A DNA stretch of 64,000 bases from Wocania arenilitoris (GTDB taxonomy: Bacteria; Bacteroidota; Bacteroidia; Flavobacteriales; Flavobacteriaceae), in contig NZ_JAKKDU010000008.1 of the NCBI RefSeq assembly GCF_021728535.1, positions 62,001 through 126,000 of the forward strand. The letters are read 5' to 3'. Position 1 is the stretch's first letter, and each line of letters begins with the position of its first letter. Made by a program: the position numbers and the translations under genes. The notes under the pieces are model-generated. The model was not told the DNA's origin and did not search any database. It worked only from the letters and a program-made list of their open reading frames with translations. Of the stretch, positions 16,567 through 25,287 are shown in pieces.

Positions 16567-17799
16567 TTAAGAAACTGCTTTAAGTTTCTTTATTGTGGTT
16601 TTAGTTAATTTGCTTTCAGCATACATTTTGGTGACATTTAGCTTCTTTTCATTACTACTAGGTAATTCAAACATAGCATCTGTTAATATTTCCTCGCATA
16701 AAGAACGTAATCCTCTAGCGCCGAGTTTATACTCAATGGCTTTACCTACTATAAAATCTAGAGCTCCATCTGTAATAGAGAATTCAATTTTATCCATAGA
16801 AAACAACTTTTTGTATTGTTTAATGATGGCATTTTTAGGCTCCGTAAGAATAGCTCTTAATGTTTTAGCATCTAATGGATCCATATAAGTTAATACAGGA
16901 AGTCGCCCAATAATTTCTGGAATTAAACCAAAATCTTTTAAATCTTTGGGGATAATATACTGTAATAAATTATCCTGATCAACCACATCGTCAGACATAG
17001 AAGCACTATACCCAACGGCTTGCATATTTAATCGTTTAGAAATAACGCGCTCAATACCATCAAAAGCACCACCGGCTATAAATAAAATGTTTTCGGTATT
17101 AACTTCTATAAATTTTTGATCTGGGTGCTTTCTTCCTCCTTTTGGCGGAACATTAACAACAGTACCTTCTAAAAGTTTTAATAAAGCTTGTTGTACGCCT
17201 TCGCCAGAAACATCTCGAGTAATAGACGGATTATCACTTTTGCGTGCAATTTTATCAATTTCATCAATAAAAACAATGCCTTTTTCTGCTTTTTCTAAAT
17301 TATAATCTGCTGCTTGTAATAAACGTGTTAAAATACTTTCTACATCTTCGCCAACATATCCTGCTTCGGTTAAAACCGTTGCGTCTACAATAGCTAAAGG
17401 TACATTAAGCATTCTAGCAATCGTTTTTGCCATTAAGGTTTTACCTGTTCCTGTTTGCCCAACCATAATGATATTTGATTTTTGAATCTCGATATCGTCA
17501 TTTGTTGACGGCTGCAACAATCTTTTATAATGATTATAAACGGCTACAGACATTACCTTTTTAGTCATGTCTTGCCCAATTATATATTCATTAAGAAATT
17601 CTTTGATTTGCTGAGGCTTTCTAAGCTTCAATTCAGCAGATAAGTCATTACCATCGGTTTGCTTAGATTCTTCTATTACAATACCATGTGCTTGCTCAAT
17701 ACAGCGATCACAGATATGTGCGTCTAATCCAGCTATTAACAAATTCGTTTCAGGTTTTTTTCGACCACAAAACGAACACTCTAATTCTTCCTTTGCCAT
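16567..17799 (-). CDS. clpX: ATP-dependent Clp protease, ATP-binding subunit ClpX
   Basis: AAA+ unfoldase that recognises tagged proteins and feeds them to ClpP in the cytoplasm. 410 residues, normal length. N-terminal zinc-binding domain with Cys8, Cys11, Cys30 and Cys33; Walker A GQTGTGKT (114-121); Walker [11 protein letters not shown]; sensor and pore-loop regions [17 protein letters not shown] and [12 protein letters not shown]-terminal [13 protein letters not shown]. It follows clpP by 75 bases on the same strand, the usual tig-clpP-clpX order. A terminator follows. Confidence 0.98.
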   Translation of the reverse strand: MAKEELECSFCGRKKPETNLLIAGLDAHICDRCIEQAHGIVIEESKQTDGNDLSAELKLRKPQQIKEFLNEYIIGQDMTKKVMSVAVYNHYKRLLQPSTNDDIEIQKSNIIMVGQTGTGKTLMAKTIARMLNVPLAIVDATVLTEAGYVGEDVESILTRLLQAADYNLEKAEKGIVFIDEIDKIARKSDNPSITRDVSGEGVQQALLKLLEGTVVNVPPKGGRKHPDQKFIEVNTENILFIAGGAFDGIERVISKRLNMQAVGYSASMSDDVVDQDNLLQYIIPKDLKDFGLIPEIIGRLPVLTYMDPLDAKTLRAILTEPKNAIIKQYKKLFSMDKIEFSITDGALDFIVGKAIEYKLGARGLRSLCEEILTDAMFELPSSNEKKLNVTKMYAESKLTKTTIKKLKAVS

Positions 17800-17874
17800 T
17801 AATCTATATATTTAAGAAGATAAGAATTCTTATAAATCCCTCTATAACAATCTTATAAAATTACAAAATTTTAT

Positions 17875-18549
17875 TTAATTACGAGCTAAAATCTCGTCAA
17901 TCATACCATATTCCTTAGCCTTATCGGCTTTCATCCAATAATCTCTATCACTATCGGCATATACTTTGTCGTAATCTTGACCCGAATGCTTACTAATAAT
18001 TTTGTAAAGTTCTTCTTTTAAAATTAGTATTTCTCTTGCAGTAATTTCAATATCACTAGCCTGACCTTGCGCACCACCTAATGGTTGATGTATCATAACA
18101 CGAGAATGTGTTAACCCACTGCGCTTTCCTTTTTCACCAGCACATAATAAAACAGCTCCCATAGATGCTGCCATACCTGTACAAATAGTTGCTACATCTG
18201 GTTTTATAAACTGCATGGTGTCGTAAATACCTAAACCAGCATAGACACTACCACCTGGTGAGTTGATGTAAATCTGAATATCTTTTGAAGCATCAGTGCT
18301 TTCTAAAAATAATAATTGTGCTTGAACAATATTTGCAACCTGATCATTAATTCCAGTTCCAAGAAATATAATTCTGTCCATCATTAATCGAGAAAATACA
18401 TCAAAAACAGCAATATTCATTTGACGTTCTTCAATAATATTTGGAGTGAGATTTGTTGGGTACATACTACTAATAATTTTGTTGTAATATGTACTGCTAA
18501 TGCCTTGATCTTTTATCGCGAATTTTTCAAACTCTTTTGCGTAATCCAT
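17875..18549 (-). CDS. clpP: ATP-dependent Clp protease proteolytic subunit ClpP
   Basis: Serine peptidase forming the tetradecameric chamber that works with ClpX. 224 residues. The catalytic triad is visible: Ser129 in GMAASMGA, His154 in VMIHQP and Asp203 in DRDYWM. Other family landmarks are [12 protein letters not shown] and [19 protein letters not shown]. The N-terminus, about 25 residues before the mature-type region, is longer than in E. coli and is likely trimmed. It lies between tig and clpX; a terminator lies between tig and clpP, so clpP-clpX may have its own start site. Confidence 0.97.
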   Translation of the reverse strand: MDYAKEFEKFAIKDQGISSTYYNKIISSMYPTNLTPNIIEERQMNIAVFDVFSRLMMDRIIFLGTGINDQVANIVQAQLLFLESTDASKDIQIYINSPGGSVYAGLGIYDTMQFIKPDVATICTGMAASMGAVLLCAGEKGKRSGLTHSRVMIHQPLGGAQGQASDIEITAREILILKEELYKIISKHSGQDYDKVYADSDRDYWMKADKAKEYGMIDEILARN

Positions 18550-18574
18550 ATTTATTTTGTGATTTATTTTGAAT

Positions 18575-18609
18575 AAAAAAGCGCTTAAACCGTATTTAGA
18601 TTTAAGCGC
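18575..18609 (-). terminator. Terminator between tig and clpP
   Basis: GCGCTTAAA (18581-18589) pairs with TTTAAGCGC (18601-18609) around an 11-base loop. Read on the minus strand the stem is followed by six T. It lies 39 bases after the tig stop and 26 bases before clpP, so it should end most tig transcripts. Confidence 0.75.
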
Positions 18610-18647
18610 TTAAATATAAGCAATTATTCTTTTATAAGAGAAACGAA

Positions 18648-19976
18648 TTATTTATCTCCGTATACTTCTTTTACAAATTTTTCGTAAGTCAATTCTTTTA
18701 CTTTTACGTTTGCTTTTTCTTTGTAAAGCGATAATAGTTTTTGACTTACTAGTTGTTCTGAAATACGACGTGCTTCGTCTTGATTTGATAATACACGCGC
18801 AGCAATATCGTCCAACTCTTTATCAGAAGGATTCATTTGACCAAACTGAGCCATTTGCCCCTTTATCATTTCTCTGGCATGATTTTTAATATCATCCATA
18901 GTAACTTTTATGTCGTTTTCTTCAATTAGTTTACCTTCAATTAATTGGTAGCGTAAACTTTTTTCAGATTTCTCGTATTCTTCTTTAGCTTGAGCTTCAT
19001 CCATTTCTTTTTCACCTGCAGTTTGCATCCATTTTGTTAAAAATTCTGCTGGCAAATGAAATTTTGTGTTTTCAACTAAATACTCAGTAACATCATTTAA
19101 TAGCTTTTGATCAGACTGTTGAACAAATTGCTTTTCGGCATCTTCTTTTATTTTAGCTTTCAATTCAGTAACAGAAGTAACTGCTTTTGGTCCAAAAAGC
19201 TTATCAAATAAATCTTGATCTAAATCTGCTAATTCGCGTTTATTAATTTCTGTAATGGTAAAAGACACTTCAATATTTAACCCATGAACTTCATCATGTC
19301 CTAACTTTAAAGCATGCATTAACTCATGCTCATCATCGTACAATCCTTTTGTTTTTAAAACAATAACATCGCCTGCTTTTGCCCCAATAAATTGTTTAGG
19401 GGTTGCTTTTCCTTTAAATTTATCTAAAGTTAAAGTTACGGTGTTATCAATCTCTTTTTCTTCGTTAGTGTATGTTCCAGTGATTTCGCTGTCTTTTTCA
19501 ACAGTGTCTTGAGATACTAATTTCCCGTATTGTTTCTGGATACGTTCAATTTGCTCATCAATCATTTTATCATCAGCAACAATATTATATTGCGTAATAG
19601 CCTTTTTACTTTTTAAGTTTACTTCAAATTCTGGTGCTAAACCTAATTCGAATTCAAAAGAAAACCCTTCGGCATCCCAATCAATATCATCTTGTTTTTT
19701 TGGTAATGGCTGCCCTAAAACATCTAACTTTTCTTCAGTTAAGTATTTGTTTAATGCATCTTGTAAAAGTTTATTTACCTCATCAACCAAAACCGCTTTT
19801 CCGTATTGTTTTTTAACCATACCCATTGGCACATGGCCCTTTCTAAACCCAGGAATGTTTGCGGTTTTGCGATAATCTGTTAAGATTTTTTCAACTTTAT
19901 CGCTATAATCTTCTTTAGCAATATCTACTTTTACTACCGCATTTAATGCATCAACGTTTTCTCTTGTAATATTCAT
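18648..19976 (-). CDS. tig: Trigger factor
   Basis: Ribosome-bound chaperone with peptidyl-prolyl isomerase activity that meets nascent chains. 442 residues. The N-terminal ribosome-binding domain carries the signature in slightly changed form (NIPGFRKGHVPMGMVKKQYG; canonical GFRxGKxP). The central FKBP-like domain (about 150-245) is degenerate, with GDVIVLKTKGLYDDEHELMH replacing the usual active-site sequence, as is common in Bacteroidota. The C-terminal helical arms follow. It is the first gene of the tig-clpP-clpX set, with its own perfect promoter at 20120-20150 and a leader of about 137 bases that contains a repeat hairpin. Confidence 0.95.
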   Translation of the reverse strand: MNITRENVDALNAVVKVDIAKEDYSDKVEKILTDYRKTANIPGFRKGHVPMGMVKKQYGKAVLVDEVNKLLQDALNKYLTEEKLDVLGQPLPKKQDDIDWDAEGFSFEFELGLAPEFEVNLKSKKAITQYNIVADDKMIDEQIERIQKQYGKLVSQDTVEKDSEITGTYTNEEKEIDNTVTLTLDKFKGKATPKQFIGAKAGDVIVLKTKGLYDDEHELMHALKLGHDEVHGLNIEVSFTITEINKRELADLDQDLFDKLFGPKAVTSVTELKAKIKEDAEKQFVQQSDQKLLNDVTEYLVENTKFHLPAEFLTKWMQTAGEKEMDEAQAKEEYEKSEKSLRYQLIEGKLIEENDIKVTMDDIKNHAREMIKGQMAQFGQMNPSDKELDDIAARVLSNQDEARRISEQLVSQKLLSLYKEKANVKVKELTYEKFVKEVYGDK

Positions 19977-20036
19977 TTTTATAAATCTGAAACCCTTTTA
20001 CAGGGAATTTAACAAACAGTTTTCTTAAACATAAAG

Positions 20037-20061
20037 ATTCCCGAGATATCGGGAATGACAA
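20037..20061 (+). repeat. ATTCCYGC-type hairpin repeat, copy 1
   Basis: ATTCCCGA-GATA-TCGGGAAT followed by GACAA. Related copies are at 49426, 57511 and 59451, all in the same orientation. It lies in the tig leader. A further degenerate TTACTGCGAG...CCTCGTA dyad follows to about 20092. Confidence 0.7.
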
Positions 20062-20119
20062 TTTCAATCGTTACTGCGAGTCAAAACCTCGTAGAGTTTT
20101 TGCAACTAAAATTGGGATG

Positions 20120-20150
20120 CAAAAGTAATACATTTTTACGTCTCGACAAA
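20120..20150 (-). promoter_or_regulatory. tig promoter, full Bacteroidota consensus
   Basis: On the minus strand TTTG (20150-20147), a 19-base spacer and TACTTTTG (20127-20120) match TTTG-N19-TAnnTTTG exactly. The expected start site is near 20113, leaving a leader of about 137 bases before the tig ATG. Confidence 0.8.
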
Positions 20151-20174
20151 GTTTTTAATATGCTGAATTTCAGA

Positions 20175-20528
20175 CTATTTTTTATCTTCTTTTAAGAGCG
20201 AATGCAGGATAGATTGCAATACCGAAAGTAGGATACTGAATAACACAGCAATCCAGATACTACTTACTGAAAACCCATCGATTAATTTATCGGCTAACAA
20301 AATTATTATGGCATTAATTATTAGTAAAAACAAACCTAATGTAACAATGGTTATTGGCAGCGTTAAAATAACTAAAATGGGTTTTACAAATAGATTTAAC
20401 ACAGATAATACTACGGCTACAATAATAGCGGTTAAATAATTATCTAACTCAACGCCATTATTTCTTAACAAATAGGATATTACAAATACTGCAACAGCAT
20501 TTAATAGGAGTTTGATTATGAGTTTCAT
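20175..20528 (-). CDS. Phage-holin-family (PF04020/YvlD-like) small membrane protein
   Basis: 117 residues with four evenly spaced hydrophobic helices and short polar turns. The NGVELDNYLTAIIVAVVLSVLNLFVKPIL and LTLPITIVTLGLFLLIINAIIILLAD pattern is typical of the widespread holin-4/YvlD family. These are chromosomal inner-membrane proteins; the name does not imply phage origin here, since no other phage gene is present. It follows the hydrolase gene by 24 bases on the same strand, so the two are likely co-transcribed. Confidence 0.85.
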   Translation of the reverse strand: MKLIIKLLLNAVAVFVISYLLRNNGVELDNYLTAIIVAVVLSVLNLFVKPILVILTLPITIVTLGLFLLIINAIIILLADKLIDGFSVSSIWIAVLFSILLSVLQSILHSLLKEDKK

Positions 20529-20552
20529 AGTTTTTTTAAAATTTTACTAAAT

Positions 20553-21317
20553 TTACAAAATAAATTGCATTACAGCCTCAAAAAAATCTTTAGGGTTTTC
20601 GGCATGCAACCAATGTCCAGCATTTGCAATAGTAACTATTTTTGCCTTAGGGAAGTGGTTTGTAATTATGCGCTCATCATCAATACTAATATATTCTGAG
20701 CGATCGCCACGTAAAAACAAAGTGGCTTTTTCAAACCTTGAATAGCTTGGTAGTGCTTCGCCAACTTCGGCTACCTCTTCTTTTAAGACTTCTAAATTTA
20801 CTCGTAATGCTAGTTTTCCTTTTTCAATCCAGTATAGGTTTTTAAGTAAAAATTGACGTGTCCCAAAATCTGATACGTATTCGCTTAAAGATTTATCGGC
20901 TTCACCTCTACTTTTAATAATATCAAAATCTAATTTACTTAACCCATTTAAAATAGTATCATGATGAATCGGGTAAAATCGAGGTGAAATATCGGCTACC
21001 AATAATTTGGAAACCAAATCTGGATACTGCGTTGCAAACAACATGGCTGTTTTTCCACCCATAGAATGTCCTAACAAAACAATATCTTTTAAATGATGTT
21101 TGTCGCAATAATGTTTTAGGTCTTCAGCTAAAGCTTCATAATTAAAGGTATTGCTCCAAAAACTGCGTCCATGATTTCGTTGGTCGATTAAATGTACCTC
21201 GAAACCTTGTTCACTCAGGTTTTTACCATGCGTTTTCCAGTTATCGCTCATGCCTAAAAAACCATGTAGAATAACAAATGGTTGCCCTTTTCCTAAAATG
21301 TTTGAATGTAATAACAT
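20553..21317 (-). CDS. Alpha/beta-fold hydrolase (YbfF-like esterase)
   Basis: 254 residues from ATG 21317. Landmarks of the alpha/beta hydrolase fold: the HGFLGMSDNWKTH oxyanion region near residue 20, LIDQRNHGRS, nucleophile elbow LLGHSMGGKTAM (Ser in GHSMG), a cap region, then LFLRGDRSEYI (acid) and ANAGHWLHAENP (catalytic His). The DQRNHGRS and GHSMGGKTAM combination fits the YbfF/ABHD11 esterase branch. I chose 21317 over an 11-codon longer form because the extension falls in a dispersed hairpin repeat and family proteins begin near MLLHSNILG. Substrate unknown. Confidence 0.88.
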   Translation of the reverse strand: MLLHSNILGKGQPFVILHGFLGMSDNWKTHGKNLSEQGFEVHLIDQRNHGRSFWSNTFNYEALAEDLKHYCDKHHLKDIVLLGHSMGGKTAMLFATQYPDLVSKLLVADISPRFYPIHHDTILNGLSKLDFDIIKSRGEADKSLSEYVSDFGTRQFLLKNLYWIEKGKLALRVNLEVLKEEVAEVGEALPSYSRFEKATLFLRGDRSEYISIDDERIITNHFPKAKIVTIANAGHWLHAENPKDFFEAVMQFIL

Positions 21318-21327
21318 ATCTCTATTG

Positions 21328-21391
21328 GTGGCTGAGGCTCTCGAAGCCACATTTTTTAATTTTAGCCGGTGACTTCGAGAACCTCAGTCTC
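21328..21391. repeat. Long imperfect hairpin repeat upstream of the hydrolase gene
   Basis: The arm GTGGCTGAGGCTCTCGAAG, then CCAC (21328-21350), faces GTGACTTCGAGAACCTCAG, then TCTC (21369-21391), across 18 bases. The four differences between the arms are C-to-T or G-to-A, and most could still pair as G-U in RNA on one strand. It lies between pdxJ (ends 21405) and the hydrolase start. I recall similar CTGAGGTTCTCGAAG repeats between genes in flavobacteria. Confidence 0.7.
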
Positions 21392-21404
21392 TAAGTAAAC
21401 GCTT

Positions 21405-22118
21405 TTATTCCAACTTCCGCAAATACATTTGTATCACGTTTTCAACACCTAAATACAAACTTTCTGAAATAAGTGCATGCCCTATTGAAACCTCTAACAA
21501 TTTTGGAATATTATCTTTAAAAAATTTGATATTATCTAACGATAAATCGTGTCCTGCGTTAATACCCAAATTTAATTTATTAGCTAATTCTGCAGATTCA
21601 GCATAAGGCTTTATCGCATCTTTATTTCCTAAATTAAATTGATGAGCAAAAGCTTCAGTATACAATTCTATTCTATCAGTTCCTGTTGCTTTAGCACCTT
21701 CAATTTGCTTTAAAACAGGATCAACAAAAATAGATGTCCTTATATTATTGTTTTTAAACTCTTTGATTACATCTACTAAAAAATCTTTATGTTTTATAGT
21801 ATCCCACCCTGCATTACTAGTAATAGCATCAACAGCATCGGGCACCAAAGTAACCTGTGTTGGCTTAACTTCTAAAACCAAGTTTACAAAAGATTTAATA
21901 GGATTGCCTTCAATATTATACTCGGTATAAACTTCAGGTTTTAAATCGCGTGCGTCTTGGTATCTAATATGGCGCTCGTCTGGTCTTGGGTGAACGGTTA
22001 TCCCTTCTGCACCAAAACGTTGCGCATCTTTAGCAAACTTTACAACATTTGGCATATTGCCACCTCGAGAATTTCTTAAGGTGGCAATTTTATTAATATT
22101 TACACTTAATTTTGTCAT
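21405..22118 (-). CDS. pdxJ: Pyridoxine 5'-phosphate synthase
   Basis: Last step of the DXP-dependent vitamin B6 pathway: condenses 3-amino-2-oxopropyl phosphate with 1-deoxyxylulose 5-phosphate. 237 residues, a TIM barrel of normal length. Motifs: LSVNINKIATLRNSRGG (start of barrel, N-rich substrate loop), GAEGITVHPRPDERHIR (His/Arg active-site loop), NLGINAGHDLSLDNI and EVSIGHALISESLYLG (phosphate-binding end). ATG start. It is divergent from the CBS-domain gene. Confidence 0.95.
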   Translation of the reverse strand: MTKLSVNINKIATLRNSRGGNMPNVVKFAKDAQRFGAEGITVHPRPDERHIRYQDARDLKPEVYTEYNIEGNPIKSFVNLVLEVKPTQVTLVPDAVDAITSNAGWDTIKHKDFLVDVIKEFKNNNIRTSIFVDPVLKQIEGAKATGTDRIELYTEAFAHQFNLGNKDAIKPYAESAELANKLNLGINAGHDLSLDNIKFFKDNIPKLLEVSIGHALISESLYLGVENVIQMYLRKLE

Positions 22119-22206
22119 CTCTCAATTTTAAAAAACAAAAATACAAAGTAGAAGAAGCTTATATACTATTTTTTTGATTAATTTGCATACGCTTTAAAAC
22201 TAAACA

Positions 22207-22866
22207 ATGAGGTTATCTGAATTTATTATAAATGACATAAAGCCATTAAATAACAACAGCAAAATAAGTGATTTGCAGTTGTTATTTAATCAGTTAACCT
22301 ATTCCCACATCCCAGTTAAAGATGAAAACAACACCTATTTAGGAAGTTTTTCTGAAACCGATGCGCACTGTTTTGATGGCGATAAAGCATTAAACGAATA
22401 CCTATACGCCATTGAAGATTTTTATGTTAGAGACACTACAATATGGCTGGATGTTTTAGAAGCTTTTGCTAAAAACAACGCTAATATTATGCCTGTTTTA
22501 AATGCTAAAAATGTGTATTTAGGCTATTACGAATTAAATGATGTTATTGGTCTTTTTAATGAAACACCTTTCTTTTTTGAAGCTGGAGGTATTTTAGTAA
22601 TTGAAAAAGGCTTAATCGATTATTCATTTAGCGAAATAAGTCAAATTGTGGAGTCTAACAATGGTAAACTTTTAGGCGCATTTGTTTCTAAAATTAAAAA
22701 TGATGTGGTTCAAATTACGCTTAAAATAGGCAATTCGAGTCTTAATGATATTATTCAAACCTTTCGGAGATATAGCTACAATATTGTGTCTGGACACGAA
22801 GAAGATAGTTACAACGAGAGTCTTAAAGAGCGATCGGATTATTTAAGAAAATATTTAAATATTTAA
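22207..22866 (+). CDS. CBS-domain protein
   Basis: 219 residues. Two CBS-like halves: NSKISDLQLLFNQLTYSHIPVKDENNTYLGSF and TIWLDVLEAFAKNNANIMPVLNAKNVYLGYY. A C-terminal region (VQITLKIGNSSLNDIIQTFRRYSYNIV) resembles an ACT-like fold. CBS pairs bind adenosyl nucleotides. It starts a plus-strand run with nadK 5 bases later, so a nucleotide-sensing role linked to NAD metabolism is possible but is only inferred from position. The start ATG is divergent from pdxJ. Confidence 0.85.
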   Translation: MRLSEFIINDIKPLNNNSKISDLQLLFNQLTYSHIPVKDENNTYLGSFSETDAHCFDGDKALNEYLYAIEDFYVRDTTIWLDVLEAFAKNNANIMPVLNAKNVYLGYYELNDVIGLFNETPFFFEAGGILVIEKGLIDYSFSEISQIVESNNGKLLGAFVSKIKNDVVQITLKIGNSSLNDIIQTFRRYSYNIVSGHEEDSYNESLKERSDYLRKYLNI

Positions 22867-22871
22867 ATCAT

Positions 22872-23756
22872 ATGAAGGTTGCGGTTTTTGGTCGATTTTA
22901 TAATGAACGTACTACCGTTTCGGTTGAAACATTGTTTAATTATCTGTTAAAAAAGGACTTTGACGCCTATATAGAAACAGAATTTTACAACCTTATAAAA
23001 AGTAAAGAACCAAACAAAAAAGACTATTCATCTTTTAAAACATTTGACACTTTAGACACCTCATTTGATTTATTGGTTAGTGTTGGTGGAGATGGTACTA
23101 TTTTAAGGGCCATTACTTTTGTACAAAATTTAGGCATTCCTATAATTGGTATTAATACAGGCAGGTTAGGATTCTTAGCAACTATTCAAGTAGATGGTAT
23201 TGAAAGTGCCATACAAGATATTATTGATGGCAAATATAAAATCTCTGATCGCAGTTTACTTGCCATTGAAACCACTCCAGAAAACAAAGACATTACCTCT
23301 CTCAATTTTGCTTTAAATGAAATTGCTGTAAGCAGAAAAAATACCACATCGATGATTACCGTTGATACACACCTTGATGGAGAATACTTAACATCCTATT
23401 GGAGCGATGGCTTAATAGTTTCAACACCAACAGGTTCTACAGGGTATTCTTTAAGTTGTGGCGGGCCCGTTATTACACCAGGCACAAATAGCTTTGTTTT
23501 AACACCAATTGCTCCACATAATTTAAGTGCGCGCCCATTAGTAATTCCTGATACTACTGAAATACAATTACGCGTTAACGGAAGAGAAGAACAACATTTA
23601 GTATCACTAGACTCAAGAATTGCTACGTTAGACAATGGCACTCTAATAAAAATTAAAAAAGCACCATTTAAAATTAAAATGATAGACCTATTAAATGAAA
23701 GCTTTTTAACCACACTCCGTAAAAAACTACTTTGGGGTGAAGACAAGCGTAATTAG
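22872..23756 (+). CDS. nadK: NAD kinase
   Basis: Makes NADP from NAD with ATP or polyphosphate. 294 residues, normal. Motifs: SVGGDGTILRA (GGDGT at 72-76), GINTGRLGFLATI (NE/D-type substrate region), SDGLIVSTPTGSTGYSLSCGGP (conserved glycine-rich active site) and TPIAPHNLSARPLVIPD. It lies 5 bases after the CBS gene and about 100 bases before DUF6089, in the conserved flavobacterial run leading to bamA. Confidence 0.96.
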   Translation: MKVAVFGRFYNERTTVSVETLFNYLLKKDFDAYIETEFYNLIKSKEPNKKDYSSFKTFDTLDTSFDLLVSVGGDGTILRAITFVQNLGIPIIGINTGRLGFLATIQVDGIESAIQDIIDGKYKISDRSLLAIETTPENKDITSLNFALNEIAVSRKNTTSMITVDTHLDGEYLTSYWSDGLIVSTPTGSTGYSLSCGGPVITPGTNSFVLTPIAPHNLSARPLVIPDTTEIQLRVNGREEQHLVSLDSRIATLDNGTLIKIKKAPFKIKMIDLLNESFLTTLRKKLLWGEDKRN

Positions 23757-23830
23757 GCAATATTTCAAAAGAAAATCTGTTTAACACTAATACAATTTAC
23801 CCTAAATTATATTAGGCTAATCTTATTTAT

Positions 23831-23838
23831 TATATTTG
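23831..23838 (+). promoter_or_regulatory. Probable -7 box before the DUF6089-uppS-bamA run
   Basis: TATATTTG matches TAnnTTTG exactly and lies 17 bases before the DUF6089 ATG. No clear TTTG is found at the -33 distance. Confidence 0.45.
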
Positions 23839-23855
23839 CAAACTTTTGAATATCT

Positions 23856-24545
23856 ATGAAGCATTTAATAGTACTGATATTAAGTATTTTAAGTCTCCAA
23901 TTAAGCCATTCGCAAATTAACGAAATTGGTGTTTTTGTTGGTGGCAGTAATTTTATTGGAGATGTAGGTGCTACAAACTACATCGCACCAAACAGCCCTA
24001 CTTTAGGATTAATATATAAATGGAATGCTAGTCCGAGACATTCTTGGAGAGCATCGATAATATATTCAGATTTAAAAGCTAACGATATCGACTCAGATGA
24101 CCCAAGACGCATACAAAGAGGGTACAGTTTTGATTCAAACTTATTAGAATTTTCGGCAGGTATAGAGTTTACTTTTTTCGACTTTGATTTACATACCGGT
24201 GTAAAAATTGCAACGCCTTACCTATATTCAGGTATAAGTGTTGCAAACCATGACAATTATTATTTTTTTAATGGTGTACAAACCTCAGAAAACAATAATA
24301 GTTGGGCTTACGGAATTCCTATGGCTTTAGGTGTAAAAGCTAACCTTTTAGGTAACATTATTTTAGGTATTGAAGTTGGAGCACGTTACACATTTTCAGA
24401 TGAAATTGATGGCAGTATACCTGATAGGTTAGCAAATCAACAATATAGATTTGGCAATATTAATAATAACGACTGGTATGTGTTTTCAGGAATAACACTA
24501 ACTTATACTTTTGGATTAAACCCTTGTTATTGCCCTACAGATTAA
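23856..24545 (+). CDS. DUF6089-type outer-membrane beta-barrel protein
   Basis: 229 residues with a signal peptide (MKHLIVLILSILSLQLSHSQ). The mature part is a series of amphipathic strands (EIGVFVGGSNFIGDVG, PTLGLIYKWNASPRHSWRAS, LLEFSAGIEFTFF, WAYGIPMALGVKANLLG, GIEVGARYTFSD) ending in TYTFG and a short CYCP tail. The position between nadK and uppS and the NFIGDVG start are as I recall for DUF6089 family proteins of flavobacteria. Function unknown; the neighbours suggest a part in outer-membrane building. Confidence 0.75.
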   Translation: MKHLIVLILSILSLQLSHSQINEIGVFVGGSNFIGDVGATNYIAPNSPTLGLIYKWNASPRHSWRASIIYSDLKANDIDSDDPRRIQRGYSFDSNLLEFSAGIEFTFFDFDLHTGVKIATPYLYSGISVANHDNYYFFNGVQTSENNNSWAYGIPMALGVKANLLGNIILGIEVGARYTFSDEIDGSIPDRLANQQYRFGNINNNDWYVFSGITLTYTFGLNPCYCPTD

Positions 24546-24546
24546 A

Positions 24547-25287
24547 ATGAGTTTAAAAGCAAACATACTAACTAAAATGCTTCCAAAGCACATTGCCATT
24601 ATTATGGATGGTAACGGGCGTTGGGCAAAACAAAAAGGTATGCTGCGCGCATTTGGACATGAAAATGGCACAAAAGCGGTTCGTGAAGTTGTTGAAGCAT
24701 CAGCCGAAATAGGTATAAAAAACTTAACACTTTATGCGTTTTCTACAGAAAACTGGAATAGACCAAAACTAGAAGTACAAACTTTAATGAAACTTTTGGT
24801 GTCTTCATTAAAAAAAGAAATTAATACACTTCAAGATAATAATATAAAACTTTCAGCCATTGGTAATTTAAAAACCTTACCAAAAAAAGTTTATAAAGAA
24901 TTACATGAGGTGATAGAAAGCACTAAAGCTAATAATAGAATGACTTTAACCCTAGCTTTAAGCTATGGTTCTAGGGAAGAAATCCTAAATACTGTTAAAG
25001 AGATTAGTATTAAAGTTAAAAATAATATAATTTCGGCAAAAAAAATTGATGAATCAATTATAAATGAGCATCTTTACACGCAAAATTTGCCAGACGTAGA
25101 TTTGCTTATTAGAACTAGTGGCGAACAGCGCATAAGCAATTTTTTATTATGGCAAATTGCATATGCAGAATTGTACTTTACTAGCACGCTTTGGCCAGAT
25201 TTTACAAAGCAGCATTTGTACGAAGCTATTATTGAATATCAAAAAAGAGAACGACGATTTGGGAAAACAAGTGAACAACTTAGCTAA
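24547..25287 (+). CDS. uppS: Isoprenyl (undecaprenyl) diphosphate synthase
   Basis: Cis-prenyltransferase that makes the C55 lipid carrier for peptidoglycan and other glycans. 246 residues. Motifs: HIAIIMDGNGRWAKQKG (catalytic Asp21, first conserved region), LTLYAFSTENWNRP, ALSYGSREEI, DLLIRTSGEQRISNFLLWQ and YAELYFTSTLWPDF. The start may also be Met11 (MLPKHIAI), where the family homology begins. Its 3' end overlaps the proposed bamA start by 17 bases. Confidence 0.95.
   Translation: MSLKANILTKMLPKHIAIIMDGNGRWAKQKGMLRAFGHENGTKAVREVVEASAEIGIKNLTLYAFSTENWNRPKLEVQTLMKLLVSSLKKEINTLQDNNIKLSAIGNLKTLPKKVYKELHEVIESTKANNRMTLTLALSYGSREEILNTVKEISIKVKNNIISAKKIDESIINEHLYTQNLPDVDLLIRTSGEQRISNFLLWQIAYAELYFTSTLWPDFTKQHLYEAIIEYQKRERRFGKTSEQLS

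Noticed and set aside
20175-20528. Prophage holin
   Set aside because: The family is chromosomal and widespread; no other phage gene is near.
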